Origin: a virus | Direction: 5' to 3' (one strand) | DNA length: 36,502 nucleotides | Virus record (IMG/VR): IMGVR_UViG_3300031749_000018 | Location: 1-36,502 of that record | Shown here: piece after piece, positions 8,547-16,726 of the stretch | Position numbering within the stretch: the stretch's first letter is position 1 | Layout of the letters: every line of letters starts with the position of its first letter | Program-made: the position numbers and the translations under genes | The notes under the pieces: model-generated | Told to the model about the DNA's origin: nothing | Databases searched by the model: none | Seen by the model: the letters and a program-made list of their open reading frames with translations, nothing else

Positions 8547-9125
8547 CTATCCTCCGCCCATGTGCGTCGCCTTCCACCAGACCGTCGCGGCCTGGAGAAG
8601 CTGGTCAAAGGGACTCGCTCCGTAGGTGACCTGCACTGGGGTTCCCGTGCCCATGGCCGCGATCCGGGCGAACAGCTCCTGGAGCTGCGGCCACATCTGG
8701 CTCGCCGCCCACTGCTGTTCGGCCCGCCGCTGGCGCTCCGGCCACAGGTAGCCGTAGCGCAGGTTCGCCAGCTGCTGCGCCTGCTCGCCGGCCAGCTCGG
8801 TCATCGCCGCCTGCCGCCCGCTGGAGAACGTCAGGCCGGCCTGGAGCCAGGGCGCTAGCGCCTGCTGCTGCTGTTTCTGGTAGTAGGCCAGGGCCGGCCC
8901 CTGCGCCGCCTCGATGGTCTGCTGCAGGAGGGGATCGCTCGTCACGTCCAGGTAGGACGGCAGCAGGTAGCTCTGCCACAGGGCCAGGCTGGGCTGCCAC
9001 AGGCTGCGAGCTGCCTTGACCGGGGCTTGCAGACCAGACGTGACAGCCCCTTGCAGGGCCTCGATACCCGGCCAGCGGCCCACCATCTCGTACTGGGATT
9101 TAGGCCTCCCGAACAGATTGTGCAT
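8547..9125 (-). CDS. Internal virion protein, T7 gp14-like by size and order
   Basis: The product has 192 residues, with start ATG 9125 behind AGGAGGTTGG. It is helical and very Gln/Ala-rich (for instance YYQKQQQQALAPW), like the small ejection protein gp14 of T7 (196 residues), which forms the outer-membrane pore. It has a moderately hydrophobic central part (SLALWQSYLLPSYL) but no signal peptide. It overlaps the end of the GNAT-like gene by 26 bases and is followed directly by the 757-residue gene. The assignment is by order and length. Confidence 0.65.
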   Translation of the reverse strand: MHNLFGRPKSQYEMVGRWPGIEALQGAVTSGLQAPVKAARSLWQPSLALWQSYLLPSYLDVTSDPLLQQTIEAAQGPALAYYQKQQQQALAPWLQAGLTFSSGRQAAMTELAGEQAQQLANLRYGYLWPERQRRAEQQWAASQMWPQLQELFARIAAMGTGTPVQVTYGASPFDQLLQAATVWWKATHMGGG

Positions 9126-9525
9126 TGTCGCCCAACCTCCTACTGAGCAGGATGGCCACCGGCTCCAGGCCCCAGCGCCTGTGCAGCGCCTTCAGCCGGG
9201 CGCCCCGGTAGCTCGCGAACAGGCCCTCGGCCCGGCGCGCCTGCGCCCACCGGCACAGGAACTGCCACATCGGCCGGCTGGCGGCCCGGCTCGACTTCGC
9301 GGCCGCGATGTAGGCCGCCCTCGTTCCGAACCACCTGCCGACAAGCGCCACAAGCGCCCCCTTCAGCTCGCCGTCCGCCTCCGCCATAAGCGCAAGCCCA
9401 TGGTCGCCGACGATCGCCTCGCCGATGAGCGGTAGCAGCTCCACCGGGTCGACGGTGAGCTCGGCGTCAGCAAAGTAGGCCAGCAGGCGCCCGGCGTCGT
9501 CGATGCCCGCCTGGCGCAGGCTCAG
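9100..9525 (-). CDS. GNAT-fold protein, T7 gp13-like by position; probable CTG start
   Basis: The reading frame carries a GNAT-type pattern: SLRQAGIDDAGRLLAYF, then GLALMAEADGELKGALVALVG, then a degenerate C-terminal part. No ATG, GTG or TTG gives a sensible N-terminus. A CTG at 9525 overlaps the TGA of the upstream gene (CTGA) and yields a typical GNAT opening (M)SLRQAGIDDA, 141 residues in all. T7 gp13 has 138 residues and the same place before gp14, and such phage proteins are often GNAT-like. The acetyl-CoA loop looks poorly kept, so a structural role is more likely than acetylation. Confidence 0.6.
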   Translation of the reverse strand: MSLRQAGIDDAGRLLAYFADAELTVDPVELLPLIGEAIVGDHGLALMAEADGELKGALVALVGRWFGTRAAYIAAAKSSRAASRPMWQFLCRWAQARRAEGLFASYRGARLKALHRRWGLEPVAILLSRRLGDNAQSVREA

Positions 9526-9818
9526 CTCAGCCCTAGCCTTGACAGCGCCCGCCGTATCGCCCGCTCGTCGATCGCCGCGTCCAGCAGGGCCATGAACACC
9601 GGACCCGTCAGCTCCAGCCAATGTCTTACCTCCGGCGGCAGCTCGCCCATCGCCTCGGCCACCTGCGGCGAGGCCGACAGCGCCTCCCACGCCCGCCGGT
9701 GGTCATCCTCCTCGAGGGCGCGCAAGACCTGTCCGAGCGCTGCCCACTCCGCGCGCAGCGCGTCCGCCAGCTGCCTGGCGGCTGCCAGCCTGTCAAGCAG
9801 GACCGATAGCTTGGACAT
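9522..9818 (-). CDS. Small helical virion-region protein, unknown
   Basis: The product has 98 residues from ATG 9818, with a strong GAGGAGGAGAGG site. It is an acidic, alanine- and leucine-rich, all-helical protein with no recognised domain. It sits between the endolysin and the GNAT-like virion protein, with a CTGA stop/start overlap to the latter. It could be a chaperone or assembly factor for the internal proteins, but nothing in the sequence proves that. Confidence 0.7.
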   Translation of the reverse strand: MSKLSVLLDRLAAARQLADALRAEWAALGQVLRALEEDDHRRAWEALSASPQVAEAMGELPPEVRHWLELTGPVFMALLDAAIDERAIRRALSRLGLS

Positions 9819-9828
9819 CCTCTCCTCC

Positions 9829-10296
9829 TCAGCGGTACAGCTCGTCGACCTTTCCGGCGAGGTTGAAGCTGGGCCTCACCGGCCCAACCACCACGCCGAA
9901 GCGCTCGCCGCGGGCCTCCACAATCGCGTTCTTCGCAATCACGATACCCACATGCCCGATCCGCATGGGCTTATCGGGGTACGCGCGGGCACTCTGCACG
10001 AAGACCAGCAGGCCCGGGTGGTTCGTCTCGCGGGCCGCCTGGATCGGCACCGGCCGGCAGTGGCAGCACTGCACGCCGGCCCCGTCGAAGCGCTCCAGGG
10101 GCAGCCCGCCGACAGACGAGACGCCGGCGGCCCACAGGCCGGCCTGCACGAGCTCGGAGCAGTCCCATGCCTGCTGGTCGGCGAAGGCGTAGAGGTTGCC
10201 CAGGGCCTCAGGCTCTAGCCTCACCTCCGAGCCGAGCCGATACCCCTTCCCGACCTGCTTCAGCAGCCACAGGATGAGCTTGGCGACCTTAGTCAT
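9829..10296 (-). CDS. NlpC/P60-type peptidase, endolysin
   Basis: The product has 155 residues from ATG 10296, with GGAGGGCGG upstream. The NlpC/P60 core is visible: nucleophile Cys46 in WDCSELVQAGLWAAGV, His115 in GHVGIVI, and a following IVEARGERFG strand that normally carries the third active-site residue. Such enzymes cut peptide bonds in the peptidoglycan stem. There is no signal peptide, and the gene lies directly behind a holin-like gene (eight-base overlap), which supports a canonical holin-endolysin lysis pair. A tail-associated wall peptidase is the alternative. Confidence 0.85.
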   Translation of the reverse strand: MTKVAKLILWLLKQVGKGYRLGSEVRLEPEALGNLYAFADQQAWDCSELVQAGLWAAGVSSVGGLPLERFDGAGVQCCHCRPVPIQAARETNHPGLLVFVQSARAYPDKPMRIGHVGIVIAKNAIVEARGERFGVVVGPVRPSFNLAGKVDELYR

Positions 10297-10576
10297 CCGC
10301 CCTCCGCTTCGCCCCCAGCAGGATGCTGACGGTGTTCTCCAGGACCATCGGCCCCGCGATCGCCGAGGCCAGGGCCAGCTCGGGCGCGCCGTCCGCCAGC
10401 ACCGCGGCCGCGACTCCGATGAACATGGCGGCCAGCGATCCGAGGCTCAGCTCCCGGCGCCCGCGGTCATACCGCGGGAGCACGAGGATCCCCCGGCGCA
10501 CGAGCAGCTCGTGAATCAGACCCCCAAGCAGACCGCAGAGCCAGTATCTCAGCAAACGCTGCCCAATCACTCCCAC
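10289..10576 (-). CDS. Holin-like membrane protein
   Basis: The product has 95 residues, starting with GTG at 10576 (AGGGGG site six bases upstream). There are two or three likely membrane helices, about 8-24, 46-61 and 65-87, and the C-terminus is short and charged (AKRRADD). Size, topology and position just before the NlpC/P60 endolysin fit a phage holin. No specific holin family was recognised. The stop codon overlaps the endolysin start region. Confidence 0.75.
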   Translation of the reverse strand: MGVIGQRLLRYWLCGLLGGLIHELLVRRGILVLPRYDRGRRELSLGSLAAMFIGVAAAVLADGAPELALASAIAGPMVLENTVSILLGAKRRADD

Positions 10577-10579
10577 AAC

Positions 10580-10807
10580 TCACCCCCTCTTCGCGCGCCG
10601 CCTGCCCGCTATCATCCGGGCCTTGAACCCCGCTGCGCCGAGCTTCTTGATGCCGGTCCGCCGCAGTCCCGCCGCCACGTAGGCCTCGGGATTGCGGATT
10701 CGCTTCCCGCCGGCGGTCCTGCCGCCGCGCGCCCTAATCTCGGCGACCCCCCTGTTGAGGATGTTCTGGAACCCCTTCAGGGGCGTCCTGCGTCCCACCT
10801 TGGCCAT
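10580..10807 (-). CDS. Small basic protein, unknown
   Basis: The product has 75 residues. The ATG at 10807 is chosen because AGGAGG lies nine bases upstream; the longer upstream frame has no such site. The protein is strongly basic (many Arg, Lys and Gly: KARMIAGRRRAKRG at the end) and could bind nucleic acid or be a minor virion part. Its first 74 bases overlap the end of the preceding gene in another frame. Confidence 0.6.
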   Translation of the reverse strand: MAKVGRRTPLKGFQNILNRGVAEIRARGGRTAGGKRIRNPEAYVAAGLRRTGIKKLGAAGFKARMIAGRRRAKRG

Positions 10808-11009
10808 CTCGGGCCACCTCCTGTGCGGTGTTCGCGCCGGCGGCGAAGGCGTCCACCTCGCGGATCTGCGGCTGGAGCCAACCGTCGGCATCTATGGGCA
10901 AGCGGATCGGGAGCACCGCAAACGACACCCCGTACTCCGCCATCACCCGCCTTACGTGGTCAACGCGCTCGCGAAAGCTCATCTGCCTCGGGTCATCCAT
11001 GTCCGTCAC
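10734..11009 (-). CDS. Small acidic-to-mixed protein, unknown, overlapping the next gene
   Basis: The product has 91 residues. The GTG at 11009 overlaps the upstream TGA (GTGA), the coupling style used throughout this genome. An internal ATG three codons later is also possible. The N-terminal two thirds (MSFRERVDHVRRVMAEYGVSFAVLPIRLPIDADGW, written here in pieces: MSFRERVDHVRRVMAEYG and VSFAVLPIRLPIDADGW) look like a normal folded protein. The last 25 residues are Gly/Gln-rich and are encoded by bases that also encode the next protein. No family is recognised. Confidence 0.55.
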   Translation of the reverse strand: MTDMDDPRQMSFRERVDHVRRVMAEYGVSFAVLPIRLPIDADGWLQPQIREVDAFAAGANTAQEVARDGQGGTQDAPEGVPEHPQQGGRRD

Positions 11010-11278
11010 TGCCCTCCCAGAAGCTCGGCCGGCGGCTGCCACGCGCCCAGCTCGCCGACGTCGGGGTAGAGGGCGACCGCCGCGCGGACCCCCGAGACGG
11101 CGTCGCCATACCTGGCGACCGCCACCTGCAGCAGGCGGCTGCGCTCTGCGTCCGTCAGGTCCGCGTCAGCCAGCCGCTCCTGCGCCCGGTACAGGACGCG
11201 GCGCACCTGGTCACTCGCCTGCTGGACGCGGTTGGCTATCGCGTCCAGGGCCTGCACCTTCTCTCTCAGCGTCGCCAT
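11006..11278 (-). CDS. Small helical protein behind the tail fibre gene, unknown
   Basis: The product has 90 residues from ATG 11278 (GAGGGACGG upstream). It is almost entirely helix with a regular hydrophobic spacing (LDAIANRVQQASDQVRRVL), so a coiled coil is likely. It lies immediately after the tail fibre gene, where phages often place fibre assembly chaperones, but no chaperone family was recognised. Confidence 0.7.
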   Translation of the reverse strand: MATLREKVQALDAIANRVQQASDQVRRVLYRAQERLADADLTDAERSRLLQVAVARYGDAVSGVRAAVALYPDVGELGAWQPPAELLGGQ

Positions 11279-11288
11279 CCGTCCCTCC

Positions 11289-13241
11289 TCACATCAGGGT
11301 CTCGACCGCCCAGTACTTCAGGTCTATCGTGCCGCTCCCGGGCGTCGTGCCGACGACCTCGTAGGACAGCACGAGCGCCTGATCCGCCGTCGTGTTCAAC
11401 GGCGCGTCGCCGATGTTCTCGAGCACTCCTTGCAGCGAACCGGCGACGACGTAGCCTATCGAGCCGCCGGCGCCGCTTACCTGCTCCGAGAACGACGAGT
11501 AGCGGATCTGGCCGCCCGAGGCGCGCGTCCGGCAGTAGACCACGGGCCGCAGCACGCCGTTCCAGTACCAGACACCGCCGCCGAAGGAGAACTCGCACAT
11601 GCCGATCACGGTGCCCGACGTGCCGCCCAGGCGCACGCGGAAGCGGATCGTGCCCCCTCCTTGGCCAGGCGTGCCGGTCGCGGCGATGTAGACGTAGACC
11701 CGGAACAGCTTGCCGGCCGCCCACAGGCTCCCCGGGATCGTGTACATCGGATTGACCCAGAAGGTCTCGCTCGTCGGGCCGCTGAAGGTCGCCTGGGTGG
11801 CCGTGCTCGGGCCCGAGGCGAGGCCCGTCCCGTTGAAGTGGGTGGCCGTCCCGATCCTGTGTTTCATGGCACGCGCCGTGGAGTGCATGGTCACCGCGCC
11901 CTCGGCACCCGGGTCGTTCGCCGCGTCGGCGATGTACAGCGTTTTCACGCCGAGCGTCGAGGTCCCGATGTCCTCCGAATTGTCCGCGAGCGGATACAGC
12001 GCCGTCGCGCTCAGCAGCCACTGCCCGGTCCCGCCGACGGTGAAGCCGATCACCCCCGAGCCGTAGCGGTACAGGCCCGTGCCCGTTTCGTCTCGGAAGC
12101 CCAGGCCCGGCGCCGAGGCCGTGCCGTCCCTCACCAGCGCCTGCGCGCCCCGCAGCCGCAGGCCCTCGACGCGGCTGGTCGTTCCCGCCAGCGTGCTCAG
12201 CAGGAGCAGGTCGGCGCCGCGCCCGGAGGCCGACCAGTTCTCCGTCGCCGAGGCGGTGATCTCGCCAGAGATGATCGCGCTGCTGCCGTCATAGCCCGCC
12301 AGCCGGTAGGCGCCGAGCGTGTCGCCCGACTGCACCGCGGCCGGGCTGGCCGGGCTGCCGCGGGAGCGCCGCAGCCAGAGGCTCGGAAACTCGCCCGCGG
12401 TGTCCGAGTAGGTGAACATCGTCAGCGTGCTGTACACGCCGCCGGCGCCGGGCGCGACCGTCAGGTTCACCATCTGGTTCGCCGAACCGTCGCCGGGGTG
12501 AACCAGCACGTACTTCGCGCCGGAGGTGCTCGTGTCCCGGAACAGGCGCACCTGGGCCTGGCTCGCGCCGTCCGCGGGCAGCGGGTTCAGGTCAAGGTAG
12601 GAGACGCCGGAGGCCGTCCGCTTGTCCAGCGCGCCCTGGCTGGCGGACGCGTCGCGGACCTGGGCATAGCTGTCCGCGGAGCCGACCCCGCGGACCCTCA
12701 CCTGCGCGCCCGCGGCGCCGTCGACGTAAGCATCGCCCCCGATGTGCAACCGCGCGGACGGCGAGGAAACCCCGACGCCGAGGCGGCTGTTCGTATAGTC
12801 CCAGACGAGGCTCGCCGAGCCAGCCAGCCAGCCGCTCGCGTCCGCGTAGAAGACCCGGCCGGCTGTGAAGGGCATGTTGGCGACGAGGGCCTGGCGCTCG
12901 GCAAGGGCGAGGTGATAGCGCTCGGTGAGGCCGCCGCCCTGGATCCCCGACAGGTCGTTGTGCACCGAGTTGCCGGTCCCGGCCACGAACAGGGGCCTCC
13001 ACTGTGACCCGTCCCACTTCCACCAGGTCATCTCCGCGATCGCGTAGGCCTCCTGGCCAAGCGCGCCCTGAGTGGCCGCAAGCTGGGCCTCGTCGCGCAC
13101 GTAGACGTGCAAGCGCCGGCGCTCCAGCGCCTCCCTGGCCAGGGCCTCGTCCACCGCCCGCACCATGTCCTGGCCCCAGGCCCGGACCGCGTCCGGCAGC
13201 CCACTAGGGGACGGCCACGCTGACGGCGGCGGCAGCCTCAT
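11289..13241 (-). CDS. Tail fibre, receptor-binding protein
   Basis: The product has 650 residues. The ATG at 13241 overlaps the stop of the nozzle gene (ATGA) and is preferred over a longer frame inside that gene. After an N-terminal helical attachment part (1-75) come fibre hallmarks: HNDLSGIQGG followed by ERYHL, then VFYADASGWLAGSASLVW and RLGVGVSSPSARLHIGG, typical of trimeric phage stem repeats. A long Ser/Thr/Gly-rich beta region ends in a probable receptor-binding domain (about 480-650). No intramolecular chaperone cleavage motif or catalytic site was recognised. Confidence 0.85.
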   Translation of the reverse strand: MRLPPPSAWPSPSGLPDAVRAWGQDMVRAVDEALAREALERRRLHVYVRDEAQLAATQGALGQEAYAIAEMTWWKWDGSQWRPLFVAGTGNSVHNDLSGIQGGGLTERYHLALAERQALVANMPFTAGRVFYADASGWLAGSASLVWDYTNSRLGVGVSSPSARLHIGGDAYVDGAAGAQVRVRGVGSADSYAQVRDASASQGALDKRTASGVSYLDLNPLPADGASQAQVRLFRDTSTSGAKYVLVHPGDGSANQMVNLTVAPGAGGVYSTLTMFTYSDTAGEFPSLWLRRSRGSPASPAAVQSGDTLGAYRLAGYDGSSAIISGEITASATENWSASGRGADLLLLSTLAGTTSRVEGLRLRGAQALVRDGTASAPGLGFRDETGTGLYRYGSGVIGFTVGGTGQWLLSATALYPLADNSEDIGTSTLGVKTLYIADAANDPGAEGAVTMHSTARAMKHRIGTATHFNGTGLASGPSTATQATFSGPTSETFWVNPMYTIPGSLWAAGKLFRVYVYIAATGTPGQGGGTIRFRVRLGGTSGTVIGMCEFSFGGGVWYWNGVLRPVVYCRTRASGGQIRYSSFSEQVSGAGGSIGYVVAGSLQGVLENIGDAPLNTTADQALVLSYEVVGTTPGSGTIDLKYWAVETLM

Positions 13242-14851
13242 CGCCCGCGAACCCTCCAGTCCACAACCAGCGCCGAGACCCGGAAGGTCGTCGTCGCGTC
13301 GTTTGCCAGGCGGAAGGCGAAGGCCCGGCCGGAAACCCTCGCGTCTACCCACGGCGTCTCGGTGGCGCTGAGGGTGACCTGCTGGCCCTCCTGCCAGGTC
13401 ACGTTGTGCCCATCCTCGCTCGCCCCGATCTGCACGGTTACCTCAGCCCCAGCGGTGGGGCGCTCGGCGAGGATGCCCACGCGCCTGATCTGCTGCGCGC
13501 GCAGGGGATCGAAGGCCACCAGCCCGGTCTCCACGCTGGCTCGTATCGGCGCCGGAACCTGCTGGTTGCCCACCTCCACGGCGCCGTCGATGGTCGTCTC
13601 CGGGCTCAGCTGCCAGACGGTCCCGTCCTTGGTTCCGATCAGGGGAACCACGGGCTCGGCCGCCACGACGCCGGACAGACCGTCGATCGTGGGCGCAAGG
13701 TGGGGCAGCTCGTCGATCTCGTTGTAGTCGGGGCTGATCGCCTCTAGAAGCGCCGTCAGGTCGTCGATCCTCCTCACGCCGACGGCCTGCCAGCGCCCCA
13801 GGACAGTGGCGGGCAGCTCCCACAGGTACATCGCGCCGTTGGCGTAGTCAACCACCAGCATCAGGTCGTTATCCGGAGACTGCGTGGAGGAGAAGCTCAG
13901 CCAGTACTGCTGCCGCGCCGGCCAGCTCATCCCGCAGACCCAGTCCAGCCGCTGGCGGTTCACCATCCCGGTTATGACGCGCCGCACCGCGTCTGGCGCA
14001 GGGCGCGCGACGATGCCGTTGAAGGCGTAGACGTTGTCCTCGCCCAGGTAGAAGGCGGTGGGCTGCTCCTCCGTCCACACGTCGCCCAGGCTGTGGGGGC
14101 CGACGCACCCGGGCGCGTCGATCGCCTGGAAGGCGAAGACGTAGGGCGGCCCCACGAAGCTCATGCGGGTGATCGAGTGCTGGCGCGCGACGTAGAGGTA
14201 GTCGCCCAGCCGCCACAGGTCGGTGATGTGCCCAGGCGGATCGACGAGGATGTTCTCGCCCGAGTCCCCGTCCAGCCACATGTCCTCGCCCGGCCCGATA
14301 AGGCCTGGCTCCGAAGACCACTTGACCATCTGCGGCAGCGCGTTCCCCGCGTCGATGATGTAGCCGGCCACGAGGTGGTTGGCAAGCACGCCCAGATAGC
14401 GGCACTGCGGGCTGCCGGACTGCGCGGCGAAGCGCTCGGCGACGCCGTCCCAGCTGAAGATGCCCTCGGAGCCGCCCCAGGTCACCCACACCTGGTTCTC
14501 CCAGGTGACCGCGGAGGGCCGACACACCAGGCTGCTGTCGGCTAGCGGGCTGCGGTCCGTCCAGGCATGGCTCTGCGCGTCGGCGGTGTGGACCTTCGCG
14601 TGCCCGTACTGATCCTCGGTGACCGCGACGAGCCAGGAGTCGCCACTCGCCTTCCGGTACTCGTAGAGCAGAAGCGGCGTTCCGTCGATCCCGGTCTTGA
14701 ACGGCGAGAACCGCCCCGGCCGCTTCTGAAGCGCGCCGCGGTAGAACTCGACGTTTCTGGCGCGCCAGAGCGAGTCCTGCGGCACCAGGGCCGGGCTGCC
14801 CAGCTCCGCCCGCTCACCTCCGGTGAAAGGCCCCAGCACGGTGGTAGGCAT
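13238..14851 (-). CDS. Tail nozzle or hub, beta-propeller type
   Basis: The product has 537 residues from ATG 14851. The opening TTVLGPFTGGERAELGSPAL, then RNVEFYRGALQKRPG, is the pattern of podovirus tail proteins that form the distal nozzle (P22 gp10, T7 gp12 type). Repeated Trp-containing blades (VTWENQVWVTWGGSEGIFSW, VWQLSPETT, YLWELPATVLGRW) support a propeller-like fold. It lies after the adaptor and before the tail fibre, the expected order. The family assignment is by pattern and context. Confidence 0.75.
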   Translation of the reverse strand: MPTTVLGPFTGGERAELGSPALVPQDSLWRARNVEFYRGALQKRPGRFSPFKTGIDGTPLLLYEYRKASGDSWLVAVTEDQYGHAKVHTADAQSHAWTDRSPLADSSLVCRPSAVTWENQVWVTWGGSEGIFSWDGVAERFAAQSGSPQCRYLGVLANHLVAGYIIDAGNALPQMVKWSSEPGLIGPGEDMWLDGDSGENILVDPPGHITDLWRLGDYLYVARQHSITRMSFVGPPYVFAFQAIDAPGCVGPHSLGDVWTEEQPTAFYLGEDNVYAFNGIVARPAPDAVRRVITGMVNRQRLDWVCGMSWPARQQYWLSFSSTQSPDNDLMLVVDYANGAMYLWELPATVLGRWQAVGVRRIDDLTALLEAISPDYNEIDELPHLAPTIDGLSGVVAAEPVVPLIGTKDGTVWQLSPETTIDGAVEVGNQQVPAPIRASVETGLVAFDPLRAQQIRRVGILAERPTAGAEVTVQIGASEDGHNVTWQEGQQVTLSATETPWVDARVSGRAFAFRLANDATTTFRVSALVVDWRVRGR

Positions 14852-14854
14852 CGC

Positions 14855-15568
14855 TCACCACCGAACCTCCAGAGTCGCGGAGTAGACGGAAATCGTGTGC
14901 GTGGGGAAGGCTTCCGTCCTCAAAGCTGCGCCCTGGAGGCGAAGGTAGCAGAACTCGTCGAGCGCAAACAGCTTGCTGCGCAGCATCTCGACGGCCGTGT
15001 TGCCTGACTCCACAAGCGATTCGCTGATCGTGACCCACGAGGCGCCGGGAGGCACGAGCTTGGAAAGGCGGTACTTCGCCGTCGCATGGTACGCGCCTCG
15101 CCGGTGCACGACGCGCAGCCTACAGCTCGTTGTCGCCGGATAGTACATCCCCAGGTAGGCGACGCCCGAGTAGGTGTCCGCGGTGGCCCACTCCTCCGGC
15201 AGGTCACACCACTGGTCTCCGCCCCCGAGCTGCCCGTACCACGAAAAGCCCGAGACCAAGGGTATCTCCACGTAGCGCCCGCCCTGAATCTGGCGCCAGC
15301 TGCCGGACTGGCGCACCCAGAGCGCACGCGTATCCGTCGCCCAGTACAGCTCCCCGTCCTGGGCCGAAGCCGGCAGGCTCGCCTCGACGCCCGTCTTGAT
15401 GCGGGCCGTGCCCTGCGCCAGCACGCAGTCCTGCGGCCAGTTGGGCATCAGGTCCGTGAAGAGCTGGTTCAGCGGCGACTTGATCTGGTCGCGGATTATG
15501 TCGTCGATCGAACCCGGGTCCTCGGCCCCGGTGGGCAGGTTCACGTTCCACGTGTACGGGCCCGCCAT
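14855..15568 (-). CDS. Tail-associated structural protein
   Basis: The product has 237 residues. The ATG at 15568 has AGGAGG seven bases upstream and is preferred over a GTG two codons earlier. The N-terminal part (NVNLPTGAEDPGSIDDIIRD) and the segment DGELYWATDTRALWVRQSG are common in phage fibre and tail-tip proteins. The second half is a beta-rich domain. The gene sits between adaptor and nozzle, so a short tail component or fibre-attachment protein is likely. Confidence 0.65.
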   Translation of the reverse strand: MAGPYTWNVNLPTGAEDPGSIDDIIRDQIKSPLNQLFTDLMPNWPQDCVLAQGTARIKTGVEASLPASAQDGELYWATDTRALWVRQSGSWRQIQGGRYVEIPLVSGFSWYGQLGGGDQWCDLPEEWATADTYSGVAYLGMYYPATTSCRLRVVHRRGAYHATAKYRLSKLVPPGASWVTISESLVESGNTAVEMLRSKLFALDEFCYLRLQGAALRTEAFPTHTISVYSATLEVRW

Positions 15569-15587
15569 CAGCACCCCTCCTCCCTGC

Positions 15588-16244
15588 CTAGCTCAGCTGC
15601 ACCGCCGACCTCCGGGCGCCGCGGTAGGGAATGAGCTGGAGGGGACCGGACCGCACCGCGTCACGGTGGGCCCGCCACAGCGCCTCCAGCGCGCCCTGAT
15701 AGACCGCCCGGAAGGCCGCCATAACCTCCGAATCCTGGAGCGTCGCCGCCCCGCGCAGCGTCGCCCCGGCCTCGACAACCAGGGGCCACCTCTCGGTCAG
15801 CGCGTTCGTATCATCGTCGTTCACCAACAGCGGCAACGCCGCCCAGTAACGCACAAGCACCTCGTACTCGCCATCGGGCGCCGGGCCGATCAGGAGCTTC
15901 GCGTCCCCCGGCCGCAGGGCGTACATCGAGGGCGCGCCCTGGCTCGAGGAATTGCCGCTCAGAATCATCAGGCCGGACTCGCTGGCGCGATCGAGGGGCC
16001 ACCACCTTCCGTCAGAGACGATCCAGGCATCCCGGAAGGTGCGCAGGCCGGTGGGCAGGGAGTACTCCACCACGCCCTGCACGGTCGTCAGCGAGACGGA
16101 GGTCTCGAGAAACCACCAGTCGGCCATGTTGCCGACGGACTGACCCTCGTCGTTCACCCACTGGCCGACCTTCTCCCTGACCACCGCCAGGTCGCGCCCG
16201 AGGTTCCCGATGACCCTCGACTTGAGCTCGCCGAAGGTCGCCAT
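15588..16244 (-). CDS. Head-to-tail adaptor, SU10-type
   Basis: The product has 218 residues from ATG 16244. It starts MATFGELKSRVIGNLGRD, followed by helices (REKVGQWVNDEGQSV) and a beta region with WWFLETSVSLTTVQGVVEYSL. This is the pattern of the phage adaptor family named after phage SU10, equivalent to T7 gp11 and P22 gp4, which forms a dodecameric ring below the portal. Its position between head genes and nozzle agrees. There is no sign of a tape-measure or tail-tube gene, which points to a short-tailed virion. Confidence 0.8.
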   Translation of the reverse strand: MATFGELKSRVIGNLGRDLAVVREKVGQWVNDEGQSVGNMADWWFLETSVSLTTVQGVVEYSLPTGLRTFRDAWIVSDGRWWPLDRASESGLMILSGNSSSQGAPSMYALRPGDAKLLIGPAPDGEYEVLVRYWAALPLLVNDDDTNALTERWPLVVEAGATLRGAATLQDSEVMAAFRAVYQGALEALWRAHRDAVRSGPLQLIPYRGARRSAVQLS

Positions 16245-16248
16245 GCGC

Positions 16249-16701
16249 TCACGCCTTCTTCTTCGCCGCCCTCAGCGCGGCGACTCTCTCCTCGACCATT
16301 GCGCGGATCGCGTCCGCCGTCTCCGCCTCGGCATCGCCGACCGAGTCATACTCGCTCACAAGGTCCGGGTCTTCCTCCACCGGAACGGGCTCGGGCGGCT
16401 TCCCCGCCGGCCTGGGGACGTCGGCCTCGTGCGCCTCCCTCAGGTGGTCGAGCAGCTCGCCACGGCTCGCCGTCTCAAAGTCGCACACCGGGCACGCGTA
16501 CGTGCGCACCGGCCGGGTGTCCTGCAAGCTCGGAAGCCCGCCCATCGCCTCCACCTGCTCCTGCACCCACTTCGGCACCTCCTTGGGCGCCAGGACGCGG
16601 CCATCCGGCGCGAAGTAGTTGCCGTCCTGCACGCGGATCATCTCGCCGTCGCGGGTGAAGGCGAGATAGTTTCGGCGCTCGTCAAAGCGAGTCTTGCGCA
16701 T
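16249..16701 (-). CDS. Hypothetical protein with a C2H2-like zinc finger
   Basis: The product has 150 residues from ATG 16701 (GAAAGGGG upstream). Cys70, Cys73, His86 and His91 form a Cys-x2-Cys-x12-His-x4-His pattern (YACPVCDFETASRGELLDHL), the spacing of a classical zinc finger. The C-terminal third is acidic, then helical and lysine-rich. It lies among head and adaptor genes. Short C2H2-type fingers occur in some phage head-region proteins, but the role here is unknown. Confidence 0.7.
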   Translation of the reverse strand: MRKTRFDERRNYLAFTRDGEMIRVQDGNYFAPDGRVLAPKEVPKWVQEQVEAMGGLPSLQDTRPVRTYACPVCDFETASRGELLDHLREAHEADVPRPAGKPPEPVPVEEDPDLVSEYDSVGDAEAETADAIRAMVEERVAALRAAKKKA

Positions 16702-16726
16702 GCGGCTTGCCCCTTTCTTCTTTGCG

